In this document: piece after piece, positions 11,809 to 20,911 of the stretch | Position numbering within the stretch: the stretch's first letter is position 1 | Layout of the letters: each line of letters starts with the position of its first letter | Source of the DNA: Enterobacter cloacae | GTDB taxonomy: Bacteria; Pseudomonadota; Gammaproteobacteria; Enterobacterales; Enterobacteriaceae | Length of the DNA: 64,000 bases | Assembly: GCF_011078175.1 (NCBI RefSeq) | Contig: NZ_JAALCJ010000001.1 | Location: 434,001 to 498,000 of the forward strand | Reading direction: 5' to 3' | Program-made: the position numbers and the translations under genes | Notes under the pieces: model-generated | Database searches by the model: none | What the model saw: the letters and a program-made list of their open reading frames with translations, nothing else | What the model was told of the DNA's origin: nothing

Positions 11809-12852
11809 GTGATCTGATGCAGAGAAGCGTCTTTGCATCATCACCCCGATCGCCTGCTGGAGCCATTCAAGCACGGCAGGCGTCATCCACGTGCCTTTCA
11901 TCAGATGCGGCTCCTGCTGCATGGCAAGGCGAAATTTTTGCTGAGTCTGCGGGTTCGTTCCCGCATAGGACTGGAATAAAACCAGCCAGTTTTCTGCCAG
12001 CTTTTGTGCATCGTCAGACGCGGGACTGAGATTATCCCGCTGCGCCTGATGCAGCTTCGCCACCAGCGGCGGCCACTCCATCATCCGGTCAAAGTAGTGC
12101 GCCCGGGTAAAAGCCATCTCCTCGGCAGAGAGATACTTCTCCCAGATGCTGAGCTTTGATTCGGCAAACGCCCGCGTGATGTAATCAGTTATCTCTGGCG
12201 TGATGCCGGTTTGCTCCTGCATCTGCGGCTCCACGCTGTGCATCTCGTTAAGACGGGTCAAAAATTCCGGTTTGCCTGCGGTATCCTGCTCTAGGCGTTC
12301 CATCCACCGTGAAGCCAAATCGGTCGCCCGCGCGTCCGTGACGCTGACGTTCTGTTCCAGCAAATGTTTAACCTCCGTCACCAGGCCTGACCAGATATTC
12401 GCCAGCGCCTCTTTCTCTGTTGCAAACGGCAGTAGCTGCAACTCTTCTTTACTAAACCAGCGATCGTACATATTCATTAACTCCAGAGACTGTAGCCAGG
12501 ATTCCAGATCCGGCGTCACATCGTCGGTCAGCCCGGTACGCAATTCTACCAGCCGGTCGCGCAGCGTATGGATGCTACGCAGTTGCTTGTCCAGCAGAGT
12601 GATTTGCCCGTCGAGTAATTCGGCCAATGACAGCGAACGCTGTTCCAGAAAATCCCTGATTTCGGCAAGCTCCAGCCCGGCTTTTGCCAGCGTCTGGATC
12701 ATATGCAAACGCTGCACGTCCGCAAGGTTATAAAACCGGTAGCCTGCCGCGCTTCTGGCAGAAGGTAACAACAGCCCTGTTTGCTCATAGTGATGCAACG
12801 TCCGCACGGTGATCCCCGCACGTTTCGCCAGTTCACCTACCTGTATCAACAT
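11794..12852 (-). CDS. MerR-family transcriptional regulator with long C-terminal ligand domain
   Basis: A 352-residue regulator. The winged helix-turn-helix occupies residues 1-70 ([19 protein letters not shown], then [13 protein letters not shown]), followed by the long dimerisation helix of the MerR family. The remaining roughly 230 residues are helical and rich in Trp, Glu and Leu, resembling TipAS-type drug-recognition regions. Many such proteins autoregulate and sense hydrophobic compounds, but the ligand here is unknown. The gene is absent between dauA and ychH in E. coli, so it is an insertion into a conserved neighbourhood. It has its own MerR-type promoter. Confidence 0.85.
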   Translation of the reverse strand: MLIQVGELAKRAGITVRTLHHYEQTGLLLPSARSAAGYRFYNLADVQRLHMIQTLAKAGLELAEIRDFLEQRSLSLAELLDGQITLLDKQLRSIHTLRDRLVELRTGLTDDVTPDLESWLQSLELMNMYDRWFSKEELQLLPFATEKEALANIWSGLVTEVKHLLEQNVSVTDARATDLASRWMERLEQDTAGKPEFLTRLNEMHSVEPQMQEQTGITPEITDYITRAFAESKLSIWEKYLSAEEMAFTRAHYFDRMMEWPPLVAKLHQAQRDNLSPASDDAQKLAENWLVLFQSYAGTNPQTQQKFRLAMQQEPHLMKGTWMTPAVLEWLQQAIGVMMQRRFSASDHSQIR

Positions 12853-12882
12853 AACGGCTCCTTTTGTTCTGCCAGTGTCGTT

Positions 12883-12913
12883 ACTCTGGAGCCTTACGTT
12901 ACGTGAGGGTCAA
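12883..12913 (-). promoter_or_regulatory. MerR-type promoter/operator of the regulator gene
   Basis: On the minus strand a TTGACC -35 (12913-12908) is separated by exactly 19 bp from CAGAGT as -10 (12888-12883). The spacer is filled by a dyad centred on 12900, CCTTACGT-T-ACGTGAGG, with one mismatch in eight pairs. An overlong spacer with a central dyad is the hallmark of MerR-activated promoters. It lies about 30 bp upstream of the MerR start codon, so autoregulation is likely. Confidence 0.75.
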
Positions 12914-12923
12914 TGCGTCATGC

Positions 12924-12954
12924 AAAAAAAAAACGACTTCAGATGAAGTCGTTT
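12924..12954 (-). terminator. Intrinsic terminator of ychH
   Basis: On the minus strand the stem AAACGACTTC / GAAGTCGTTT with an ATCT loop is followed by a run of T residues (A10 on the plus strand). It begins about 20 bases after the ychH stop. Confidence 0.9.
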
Positions 12955-12973
12955 CGATGTTCTTTCTGGGGCA

Positions 12974-13249
12974 CTAGCTATGCTTGCGCTGGTCGCGGCG
13001 GCAACGTTTATCGTAATGGCGCACCCACCAGTATTTATCGCAGACTTCTTCATGCCCGCTTACGCGCGCCCCGGCGAGCCACAATACTGCACCAAGGAAG
13101 ATACTCAGCACCGCGCCATGCGCAAAGTATTGTGGGAGGTCAAGCTGCGGTAATTGGTTTAAGATTGAATAACCGACACCGGCGACCATCACGAACAGTC
13201 CCAACCCCATTAGCACGTTACCGAGCATTGAAGCGTTTTTGCGTTTCAT
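12974..13249 (-). CDS. ychH: YchH, stress-induced small membrane protein
   Basis: A 91-residue protein with two hydrophobic helices (MLGNVLMGLGLFVMVAGVGY and GAVLSIFLGAVLWLAG) and a basic, cysteine-containing tail (CDKYWWVRHYDKRC). It matches E. coli YchH in size and position between dauA and pth. GGAGG stands six bases before the ATG. In E. coli it is reported as induced by stress and catabolite control; the molecular role is unknown. Confidence 0.9.
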   Translation of the reverse strand: MKRKNASMLGNVLMGLGLFVMVAGVGYSILNQLPQLDLPQYFAHGAVLSIFLGAVLWLAGARVSGHEEVCDKYWWVRHYDKRCRRDQRKHS

Positions 13250-13523
13250 ATGTCACCTCCGGAACTTTGGGTTGTCAGGGGAAAAGCCCCTTCTCCTTGT
13301 GTGTAAAGTATAGACAACGCCTTTTATATGAGTTGCGTGAATGATCACAAATACTGATAACTGCCGTACAAAAATTTACAAATAAGACATTGAAGAGCTT
13401 GAAATTCTAATGGTTCAAATAAGAAATTATTCGCATTTCGTTGTACAACAGCCAGAACTTTGTCAAGCGGCGCGGCAGACAGTAAACTACGCCCCAGATC
13501 TGGAACCCTTTAGGAAGTAAATC

Positions 13524-14108
13524 GTGACGATTAAACTGATTGTCGGCCTCGCCAATCCGGGCGCAGAGTATGCCGCTACCCGCCATAACGCCGGTGCCTG
13601 GTATGTTGATCTGCTGGCGGAGCGTTTGCGCGCTCCCCTGCGTGAAGAACCCAAGTTTTACGGATATACCTCACGCATCAATCTTGCGGGTGCCGACGTG
13701 CGGTTGCTGGTGCCAACCACCTTTATGAACCTTAGCGGCAAAGCCGTGGCGGCCATGGCAACGTTTTATCGCATCAATCCGGATGAGATCCTGGTGGCCC
13801 ACGACGAACTGGATCTGCCGCCAGGCGTGGCGAAGTTCAAACTGGGTGGCGGTCATGGCGGCCACAATGGTCTGAAAGACATCATTAGCAAACTGGGTAA
13901 TAACCCTAATTTCCACCGTTTGCGCGTGGGAATCGGCCATCCGGGCGATAAAAACAAAGTTGTTGGTTTCGTACTGGGTAAACCACCGGTTTCTGAGCAG
14001 AAGTTGATTGACGAAGCGGTGGACGAAGCGGCCCGCTGCACCGAGATTTGGCTTCAGGACGGCCTGACGAAAGCCACCAATCGACTGCACGCTTTCAAAG
14101 CGCAATAA
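13524..14108 (+). CDS. pth: Pth, peptidyl-tRNA hydrolase
   Basis: A 194-residue enzyme that frees tRNA from prematurely released peptidyl-tRNA. It contains [18 protein letters not shown] with the catalytic histidine, the FMNLSG segment, and [12 protein letters not shown]. Start codon GTG or ATG choice: the frame begins at 13524 after a purine-rich AGGAAG. It is followed about 125 bp later by ychF, as in E. coli. Confidence 0.96.
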   Translation: MTIKLIVGLANPGAEYAATRHNAGAWYVDLLAERLRAPLREEPKFYGYTSRINLAGADVRLLVPTTFMNLSGKAVAAMATFYRINPDEILVAHDELDLPPGVAKFKLGGGHGGHNGLKDIISKLGNNPNFHRLRVGIGHPGDKNKVVGFVLGKPPVSEQKLIDEAVDEAARCTEIWLQDGLTKATNRLHAFKAQ

Positions 14109-14153
14109 TCGGCGCCCGGGGGCTTTTTTACCGCGCGTCGCGCGGGTTACGTG

Positions 14154-14159
14154 TATAAT
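14154..14159 (+). promoter_or_regulatory. Candidate -10 box of ychF
   Basis: A perfect TATAAT lies about 75 bases upstream of the ychF start. No good -35 is visible at 16-18 bp. A perfect 7+1+7 GC palindrome (CCGCGCG T CGCGCGG, 14131-14145) precedes it. The -10 match is exact but unsupported by other evidence. Confidence 0.4.
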
Positions 14160-14234
14160 AGGCGTAGTTATTTACTTTTCTTCAATCGGTTATCTTTAAC
14201 GGATTGATTATCAAGATATTAAGGTGATTTAGAA

Positions 14235-15329
14235 ATGGGATTCAAATGCGGTATCGTCGGTCTGCCAAACGTGGGCAAATCCACCCTGTTCAACGCGCTC
14301 ACCAAAGCAGGTATTGAAGCGGCGAACTTCCCGTTCTGTACCATCGAGCCGAACACCGGTGTTGTTCCTATGCCCGATCCGCGTCTGGACCAGCTCGCGG
14401 AAATCGTGAAGCCACAGCGCATCCTGCCAACCACCATGGAGTTCGTGGACATTGCGGGCCTGGTAAAAGGCGCATCCAAGGGTGAAGGTCTGGGCAACCA
14501 GTTCCTGACCAATATCCGTGAAACCGAAGCGATCGGCCACGTTGTGCGCTGCTTCGAGAACGACAACATTATCCACGTTAACAACAAAGTGGATCCGGCT
14601 GACGACATCGACGTCATCAACACCGAGCTGGCTCTCTCTGACCTCGACACCTGCGAGCGCGCAATTCACCGCGTGCAGAAGAAAGCCAAAGGCGGCGACA
14701 AGGACGCGAAAGCGGAACTGGCTGCGCTGGAAAAATGTCTGCCACAGCTGGAAAATGCGGGCATGCTGCGCGCCCTGAAAAACCTGACTGACGAAGACAA
14801 AGCGGCGATCAAATACCTGAGCTTCCTGACCCTGAAGCCAACCATGTACATCGCCAACGTTAACGAAGACGGTTTCGAGAACAACCCGTATCTGGACAAA
14901 GTGCGTGAAATCGCTGCGGCTGAAGGTTCTGTAGTGGTAGCGGTTTGCGCTGCCGTTGAATCTGATATTGCAGAGCTGGACGACGCCGACCGCGAAGAGT
15001 TCATGGCCGAGCTGGGTCTGGAAGAGCCGGGCCTGAACCGCGTGATCCGCGCGGGCTATGAGCTGCTGAACCTGCAAACCTACTTCACCGCTGGTGTAAA
15101 AGAAGTGCGTGCGTGGACCATCCCTGTCGGTGCGACTGCGCCTCAGGCGGCTGGTAAGATCCACACCGACTTTGAGAAAGGCTTCATTCGTGCGCAGACT
15201 ATCGCGTTTGAAGACTTCATCACCTACAAGGGTGAGCAAGGCGCGAAAGAAGCAGGCAAGATGCGTGCGGAAGGGAAAGATTACATCGTTAAAGATGGCG
15301 ACGTAATGAACTTCTTGTTTAACGTTTGA
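14235..15329 (+). CDS. ychF: YchF (Obg-family ATPase)
   Basis: A 364-residue OLA1/YchF protein. It carries the P-loop GLPNVGKST (residues 8-16), the switch region FPFCTIEPN, the [17 protein letters not shown]3 motif and a C-terminal TGS domain with [11 protein letters not shown] and DVMNFLFNV. It hydrolyses ATP rather than GTP and is linked to ribosome association and oxidative-stress control. It is one residue longer than the E. coli protein. AAGGTGA lies upstream of the ATG. Confidence 0.97.
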   Translation: MGFKCGIVGLPNVGKSTLFNALTKAGIEAANFPFCTIEPNTGVVPMPDPRLDQLAEIVKPQRILPTTMEFVDIAGLVKGASKGEGLGNQFLTNIRETEAIGHVVRCFENDNIIHVNNKVDPADDIDVINTELALSDLDTCERAIHRVQKKAKGGDKDAKAELAALEKCLPQLENAGMLRALKNLTDEDKAAIKYLSFLTLKPTMYIANVNEDGFENNPYLDKVREIAAAEGSVVVAVCAAVESDIAELDDADREEFMAELGLEEPGLNRVIRAGYELLNLQTYFTAGVKEVRAWTIPVGATAPQAAGKIHTDFEKGFIRAQTIAFEDFITYKGEQGAKEAGKMRAEGKDYIVKDGDVMNFLFNV

Positions 15330-15342
15330 TTCGTCTTGAGTC

Positions 15343-15375
15343 AAAAAAATCCACGCTTTGGCGTGGATTTTTTTT
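15343..15375. terminator. Terminator after ychF, bidirectional
   Basis: Stem ATCCACGC / GCGTGGAT with a TTTG loop, flanked by A7 on the left and T8 on the right. It ends ychF transcription. By symmetry it can also stop leftward transcription from the T6SS cargo region that abuts it at 15380. Confidence 0.9.
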
Positions 15376-15379
15376 ATAG

Positions 15380-15812
15380 AGTAACGAACTTATCCCCTTT
15401 TGCGCAGATAGAACTCGAGGAATTTTTAGGTCTATCCTGAAACGCACGCTCTTTGCCGTAGTTGTAAGCATCGTTAAAATATTTATACGTTTCCTCGAAT
15501 TGATTTAGCTCGTAACAGACCATACCCAGGTCGATTAATGGTGCAATGTCTATATCCGAGCCACGTGTCCGTAATGTCGTCTCTCCCCATTTCTTTGCCT
15601 CAACGTAATCCGCGAGATCAAAATATGCGCTGTACATGCATGCAGAGATCCAGTTGGCGAACTCCCATTCAAGCTTTGGCTCAGGAAGAGCTTGCCAGGC
15701 TTTTTGATATTGCTCTAAGGCTCGGCGTATTTTTTTCATCGTGAAACTCGTTTCCTTTTTCAACAAAGGAGTTAATTTCAGATTCAATTTTTGGGTTTTC
15801 AAGGTCTTTCAT
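15380..15812 (-). pseudogene. Rhs-linked TPR-type protein, broken by two one-base indels in A runs
   Basis: Read on the minus strand from an ATG at 15812, with AAGGAG nine bases upstream, the frame gives MKDLENPKIESEINSF and continues to FHDEK. An A7 run at about 15736-15730 then shifts the frame. The next frame gives a clean TPR-like body (ALEQYQKAWQALPEPKLEW, DLGMVCYELNQFEETYKYF). A second shift at the A5 run 15417-15413 separates RPK from FLEFYLRKRG and a TAA at 15382-15380. A shorter frame without repair is open from 15802 to 15374 but lacks the ribosome site and has a nonsense-like tail. Small TPR proteins commonly accompany rhs loci as accessory or immunity-like genes. Homopolymer sequencing error is the main alternative. 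Confidence 0.75.
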
Positions 15813-16042
15813 GGAACAATGCTCCTTCATTGGAAATATTGGCATTATTCATCCGCAACTTTTATTAGGCTCTAGTTTGCTAATCTATAGCTCTCTATTT
15901 ATAATTGATTTAAGCTTACCATTCTATATACCGCAATCAAAAAACCTTTCATTTGATTGCACTGCTAGCTCTCCCCATTCACGCCTACATTTAACTCCCT
16001 ATATTAAAAGATCAAATAAGGTTTATGTAGAGACGCGCTAAA

Positions 16043-16062
16043 GGCGAGTAACTTCCCTCGCC
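16043..16062 (-). terminator. Weak hairpin after the Rhs immunity gene
   Basis: Stem GGCGAG / CTCGCC with an eight-base loop, followed on the minus strand by only three T residues. It stands 18 bases after the immunity stop codon. The short T run makes termination uncertain. The 267 bp between this gene and the TPR pseudogene are AT-rich and hold no credible gene. Confidence 0.35.
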
Positions 16063-16079
16063 GTATCCCTCAAAAGATA

Positions 16080-16460
16080 TTATCCAACAATTATTGAACC
16101 TAGCAATATAATTTTATATCTGGCAGGTTGACTTTCACCTTGCGCCAATACAATATGAACATTTTTATTTTCCAAAAAACAAGAATAAATATACACATCA
16201 AGATTATTATATTTATAAGAAGGTTCTGGATCATCATGAAATGTCAAAGCCCTAACTCCAGAAATATTACTTACAATTTCTTTTTTTAATGAGTTATCGA
16301 CATCCCAAAGAGGTGTTGCGTTTATATTACTGAATTCAATCTCAACATTTAAATATGGAATATGTATTTTTTCTGAAAAATCATAAAAACCATTCTCTTT
16401 CCCATCATATAAAGTTTTTCTAGGTTTGAAGTTATAAAATTTCAGGTTCATAAATTTCAT
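16080..16460 (-). CDS. Probable immunity protein to the Rhs TNT toxin
   Basis: A 126-residue soluble protein (alternative start at residue 4) with no signal peptide, as expected for an immunity protein to a cytoplasmic NADase. Its ATG overlaps the rhs stop as ATGA, so it is translationally coupled. It is AT-rich like the toxin tip and unlike the rhs core. I do not recognise the fold. Visible features are many aromatic and Asn residues and an acidic centre (FHDDPEPSYKYNNLDVY). Function is inferred from position, adjacent to and after a polymorphic toxin. Confidence 0.7.
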   Translation of the reverse strand: MKFMNLKFYNFKPRKTLYDGKENGFYDFSEKIHIPYLNVEIEFSNINATPLWDVDNSLKKEIVSNISGVRALTFHDDPEPSYKYNNLDVYIYSCFLENKNVHIVLAQGESQPARYKIILLGSIIVG

Positions 16461-19400
16461 ATCTCTCTAATTTTATTTTCGGCCAAAAGTTGGCTTATAG
16501 ATTTTGATAGTTCATATTGTGTTCCTCCCCCTGGCTGATCAAACCAAGGGATAGCAGGTCCTGCGTCCGCATGTACCGGTGCAATCACTTCATATGTTTT
16601 ATATGGTTTATCTAACGTATCCAATGGTAAAGCTCGACTTTCGAAAGATGCTCCAGCAGGGGATACAAAGGTTCCTCGGTCACTGAAAGTACCATTGTCG
16701 ATACGCCCGCCATATCTATCGATCTTAGTACCAGGTTTCAGCGTTATCGGCGTTGCCTTGATGAACCCTCGGTTTGGAGGCCATGCTCCAGCCCCCATGA
16801 AGGACTCTAAGCTTTGCCAGTCTTGATTTTTCCATAATTTATATGCTTTAGAAGCATCTGCACGTGTTTTGAAAACACCTCTAGATTTTGATTGAAATCC
16901 ATTCCATTCGTTTTGACACCTACTCAACCCCCACGGATCCACCCACCCCAACGCATTCGGCGCATACTGGTAAAGGTTTATCCCCCCCGCCAGCCCTATC
17001 GGGTCCTGCTGCGTAAACCGCCCGCAGTCCGGGTCGTAATACCGGAACAGATTGTAGTGCAGCCCTGTCTCACGATCCAGGTATTGCCCCTGCATACGCA
17101 GGTTCTGGGAATATCCTGATACCTGCGTCTCGCTTTCCCGCAGCAGCTTGCCCCAGGCGCTGTTCACCCCTTCCCAGTGCACCTGCCCTTCGATATCCGT
17201 CATCCGCTCCGGCGTGCCGTTCGGCTGGCAGTGGAACCAGAAGATATCCGGTGCTTCAACGCCATCAATACGCGCCAGCGGATCGTAGCTGTCCTGATCG
17301 CTGTAGACGTAGGTCAGCGGCACATCCCCGTGCACTTCCTGCAACAGCCGGAACCCTTCCCAGACAAACCGGGTGGTGATCGGCTTGCCCGCTGGCTGTC
17401 CGCCCAGCATCTGGCGTCGCGTTTTGCTGATGCGTCGCCCGAGCGGATCGTAGCGGAAGCTGACCTGCGTCTGCGGCCTGTTGCGGTCCCGCGGCTGGCT
17501 GATGACCTCCGTCAGGCGGTGCTCGCCGTCGTAGCGGTAGTACCAGCGGATCTGGCCGTTATCTTTCTCTATGGTGCGGCCATGGACGTCATAGCGCCAG
17601 CGAATGCCGTTCAGCTGCGTCAGGCGGTTGTGTGTAACCTTCTCAGCAGATCCGTTGAGCGGGTTACCGGCTGCATCCCAGCGCCACTGCTCCTGGCCGG
17701 GCAGCGTCCCGTCCTGAACCAGCAGACGTCCGGCGCTGTCATACTGCCAGCGGTACCAGCTGAACGGGTTATCGTCCCGCTCTTCCCGCACCAGGTTATT
17801 GCGATAGTCGTAATCCCAGCGGCGGGACCAGCGGCGCGGCGACGGGCGCTGGGCATTGCCGGTAAAAACGTCCCGGCGATGCAGTCGTCCAAGACGATCG
17901 TATTCGCTGCGGGTGGTCAGCAGCCCCTGCGTACGGCTGGTTTCACGGTGGAGTTCGTCACGGGTAAAATCGGAGACCGACAGCTTATCAAGGGCAATGC
18001 TGAGCAGATGCCCGCTGCCGTAGTAGAACTGTTTCAGCTCGCGGCCATCGGGCAGCGTGACGGCGGTGCGGTTGCCGAGGGCGTCATACGCCCACGCCAG
18101 CTCGCCGTGTTCGCCCGTTTCGCGCGTGACGCGCCCGAGCGCGTCATAGTCAAAGGCAAGCTCCTGCTCGGCCTCAGTGGTCCACGCGTCGGCTGAAAGC
18201 GCAGGATGCAGCCCAATTCGGCTCAAAAGGCCTGCCGGAGTGTAGTGGTAGCGGGTCTGTCCTTCAGGCGTGGTGCGGGCGACCAGCTGGCCGCTCGCGC
18301 TCCAGGCGAAGGCGTGAGCGATCGCCTCCGGATGACCGGCGGCAAACGTGCGCGCTATCGTGCGCCCGCAGGCGTCATAGCGATACTGCGAGGCCACGCC
18401 ATCAAGCCCTGTCTCTTCCAGAAGCAGCGAGTCCGCGCCCCAGCGGAACCGGTACGCTTCGCCGTTTTCGTTTTCCAGGGCAACCAGACGCCCGCGGCTG
18501 TCCCAGCGGCGACGGACCTCTTCGCCCTGGGTATTACGCGTTGCGGTTAAGCGCCCTGCCTCATCGTATCTGAACTCGCTCTCTTTCCCGTCGGCGCCCG
18601 CATGTTTCACCGGCAGGCCACGTTCGTTCCATTGGAGCGACTCCGTCCAGCCTTCCGGGCGGTCGAGCTGCACCGGGCGTCCTGCGGCGTCGTAGCGGTA
18701 ACGCGTCTCTTCACCGTCGGCGCCGATCTCGGCCGCCAGCCAGCCCAATGGGTGATAACGATATTGTGTCACACGTCCCGAACAGTCCGTCGCACGAACC
18801 ATCTGCCCGGCGTCGTTATACTCCTGGTAGCGGCTGTTTCCGGCGGCATCGACCTCCTCAACCACCTGACCAAACTCATCCCGGTGCAGCAGCGTGGTCT
18901 GCCCCATCGGGTCGACCACACGCTTCAGGCCGTGATGTTCGTCGTACCAGAAACGGGTCGCGCTGCCGTCGGCTTCGATAATGGCCGCCGGAAGCGCGCG
19001 GTGCTCAAGCCAGGTGGTAGTGCGGGTATGACCTTCCGGGTCGGTCTCCTGCACCCGGTTGCCCATGTCGTCGTAGACGAAGGTAACGGCGTTCCCGAGG
19101 GGATCGACGCGGCGGGTCAGAAGTTCGTTTTCATCCCACTCGTAGCGCCAGTTTTCACCGCGCTCGTCAACGTAACGGACAATCAGATTTTGCGCGTTCC
19201 AGTAGTGCTTACGCGTCTGACCATCGTAGTGCTCGACGGCCGTCAGCCCGGCGGCTAAATCATAGTTAAAGCGACAGCCGTCGCCGGTGCTGGTGCGGTT
19301 TTCCACCACGCGCCAGTGGTCAAATTTTTGCCAGCGATATTCGCTCTCCAGCCCGCCCGGCATCCGGTGCCAGACCATCAGGCCGTGGGCGTTATAGCGG

Positions 19401-20908
19401 TATTCACGCGTTACCACGCCGGAGGCATCCGTCGCGCTCGCCAGTTGGCCACCCGCATCGTAGCGCCACTGCATCAGCGGCCAGGAACGGTTGCCGTCGA
19501 AATGGCTCGCTGACGTCACGCGCTGCGGGAAACGTTCATCTTCATAACGCAAAGTGACATCTATTGCCCGTGGCTCGTCGTGAAGACCGACCAGCCTGCC
19601 GTGCTCGTCCCACGCCGTCAGCAGCGCGTTGCCGTATTCGTCGCTGAGAGATGCCAGACGCAGAACAGCAGGGTTTGCCCGGGTTGGTTTATACAGACGC
19701 CACACCGCGCCGTCATCGTCGGCTATCGCCACGTCACCATTTTCATTACGGCGGATAATGATGCCTTCGCTGATGCTGTAAAACGCGCGGTCGACAGGCG
19801 GCAGCGCGAAGCTCAGCTCACGCCCGGTTTCGTCGAACCAGGTGGCGTTGTTTTCTTCCAGCGTCAGATAGCTGTCAAAGGTGGTTGCCCAGCCCAGTCC
19901 GAACAGCCCTTCGCGGGTAGTCAGGCTGTTATAGCTGCGCTGCCAGCGAAGCGGGAAACGCCCTGGCAGCGAGAAATCAAGTTCATCGTCGTCATTCAGC
20001 ACCTTCACACCGGTGGCGGCATGAACCGGATGCGAGGAACCAAACACGGCATTCACGGCCATATCGGCCAGCATCCCGCCGCCGGCCGCCGCCAGCGCGC
20101 AGGGCATGTTTTTCAGAATCTTACCCGGACGTCCGCGCAGCAGGGAGAGCGCAATCATCCCCAGCGCCAGCCCCGGCGTTTTGCCGCTTTTGATATCGCG
20201 GACCGTGAGCGTGTCCCCGCCGATGACGACGTTCGGGGAGACGCCGTCGGAAACGGTGCCTTCGCAGGTGGTGCGATCTTTTGCGCGAACCGCAGGCTGT
20301 CCGTTGATAAAGACGCTTTTAGAACCTTCCGCCAGATACTGCGGCCCGGAGTGCTTTTCACACGCCACCTTGTCTTCTTCCAGCGGCGAGGTCCCCGCCG
20401 CGGCAGAGGCGACGCTGGGCTGCCACATCTCGCTGCCGAACTGTCCGGCAGCGGAGAGCAGCATGCCCGCGTAGTCGGCAAAGCTGCCCGGCGACTGCGG
20501 CTCAGGGGACGGGGTGTCGGCAGGCGTTAACGTCCCGGCTGCGCGTGCAGCGGGAAGTTTATTTGTCAGAACATTGCTCGAACCGGTGGTGATCTTACCC
20601 GCAGGCGACGGCGGGAAAAGCGCGTTGCCCAGCCCTTCAGCGGCGTTGCTGATATCGTCGGTGATCCCGGCGACGTTCGCCAGAACCCCGCCGATAATGC
20701 CGCTCAACAGACAGCTGGATCCAATTGCCGCCACGCCTGCTGCTGCGGCCCCGGCTCCCAGCAGTGGGGCCGCGACGGTCGCTGCCGCGCCCACCGCCGC
20801 GCCAATCACCGCATAGGCAGCGCCTTCCGCCACAATGCTGGTAATATCAGCAAAAATGCTGGAGTGAATAATCTCGTCGCCCTTACGGGCCGCGTTGTTA
20901 TCGCTCAT
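16457..20908 (-). CDS. rhs: PAAR-Rhs T6SS effector with C-terminal TNT-type NAD+ glycohydrolase
   Basis: A 1483-residue polymorphic toxin. Residues 6-15 carry the prePAAR motif AARxxDxxxH. Alanine/glycine-rich transmembrane segments follow (about 20-85), then a PAAR domain (about 175-240: EGSKSVFINGQPAVRAKD). A long series of RHS/YD repeats comes next, ending in the core-terminal PxxxxDPxGL region (GWVDPWGL, about residue 1328). The last 155 residues are a TNT-like domain with WPPNRGF, IDRYGG and PWFDQPGGGTQY; the Arg of DRYG and the Gln of GGGTQY match the NAD-binding positions of tuberculosis necrotizing toxin. It would deplete NAD+ in target cells. The 3' end is much more AT-rich than the core. 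The chaperone gene eagR lies directly upstream. Confidence 0.92.
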   Translation of the reverse strand: MSDNNAARKGDEIIHSSIFADITSIVAEGAAYAVIGAAVGAAATVAAPLLGAGAAAAGVAAIGSSCLLSGIIGGVLANVAGITDDISNAAEGLGNALFPPSPAGKITTGSSNVLTNKLPAARAAGTLTPADTPSPEPQSPGSFADYAGMLLSAAGQFGSEMWQPSVASAAAGTSPLEEDKVACEKHSGPQYLAEGSKSVFINGQPAVRAKDRTTCEGTVSDGVSPNVVIGGDTLTVRDIKSGKTPGLALGMIALSLLRGRPGKILKNMPCALAAAGGGMLADMAVNAVFGSSHPVHAATGVKVLNDDDELDFSLPGRFPLRWQRSYNSLTTREGLFGLGWATTFDSYLTLEENNATWFDETGRELSFALPPVDRAFYSISEGIIIRRNENGDVAIADDDGAVWRLYKPTRANPAVLRLASLSDEYGNALLTAWDEHGRLVGLHDEPRAIDVTLRYEDERFPQRVTSASHFDGNRSWPLMQWRYDAGGQLASATDASGVVTREYRYNAHGLMVWHRMPGGLESEYRWQKFDHWRVVENRTSTGDGCRFNYDLAAGLTAVEHYDGQTRKHYWNAQNLIVRYVDERGENWRYEWDENELLTRRVDPLGNAVTFVYDDMGNRVQETDPEGHTRTTTWLEHRALPAAIIEADGSATRFWYDEHHGLKRVVDPMGQTTLLHRDEFGQVVEEVDAAGNSRYQEYNDAGQMVRATDCSGRVTQYRYHPLGWLAAEIGADGEETRYRYDAAGRPVQLDRPEGWTESLQWNERGLPVKHAGADGKESEFRYDEAGRLTATRNTQGEEVRRRWDSRGRLVALENENGEAYRFRWGADSLLLEETGLDGVASQYRYDACGRTIARTFAAGHPEAIAHAFAWSASGQLVARTTPEGQTRYHYTPAGLLSRIGLHPALSADAWTTEAEQELAFDYDALGRVTRETGEHGELAWAYDALGNRTAVTLPDGRELKQFYYGSGHLLSIALDKLSVSDFTRDELHRETSRTQGLLTTRSEYDRLGRLHRRDVFTGNAQRPSPRRWSRRWDYDYRNNLVREERDDNPFSWYRWQYDSAGRLLVQDGTLPGQEQWRWDAAGNPLNGSAEKVTHNRLTQLNGIRWRYDVHGRTIEKDNGQIRWYYRYDGEHRLTEVISQPRDRNRPQTQVSFRYDPLGRRISKTRRQMLGGQPAGKPITTRFVWEGFRLLQEVHGDVPLTYVYSDQDSYDPLARIDGVEAPDIFWFHCQPNGTPERMTDIEGQVHWEGVNSAWGKLLRESETQVSGYSQNLRMQGQYLDRETGLHYNLFRYYDPDCGRFTQQDPIGLAGGINLYQYAPNALGWVDPWGLSRCQNEWNGFQSKSRGVFKTRADASKAYKLWKNQDWQSLESFMGAGAWPPNRGFIKATPITLKPGTKIDRYGGRIDNGTFSDRGTFVSPAGASFESRALPLDTLDKPYKTYEVIAPVHADAGPAIPWFDQPGGGTQYELSKSISQLLAENKIREI

Positions 20909-20911
20909 GCC

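Noticed and set aside
12924..12933. A10 run as a possible slippery tract
   Set aside because: It is the T tract of the ychH terminator on the minus strand.
13327..13352. A possible CRP site upstream of ychH (GTGAATGATCACA)
   Set aside because: The half sites are separated by four bases rather than six, and only one half fits the consensus. Known CRP control of E. coli ychH is not enough to call it here.
15811..16041. A 76-codon plus-strand frame between the TPR pseudogene and the Rhs immunity gene
   Set aside because: AT-rich DNA with no ribosome site and no protein-like composition; it starts on the antisense of the TPR gene start.
17177..18196. A 339-codon plus-strand frame opposite rhs
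   Set aside because: Antisense shadow of the GC-rich RHS repeats, with low-complexity Val/Ala/Arg composition.
16457..20908. RHS repeats considered as a tandem DNA repeat or CRISPR-like array
   Set aside because: The YD repeats are degenerate protein repeats without repeated DNA units. No CRISPR-like direct repeats with spacers occur in the window.
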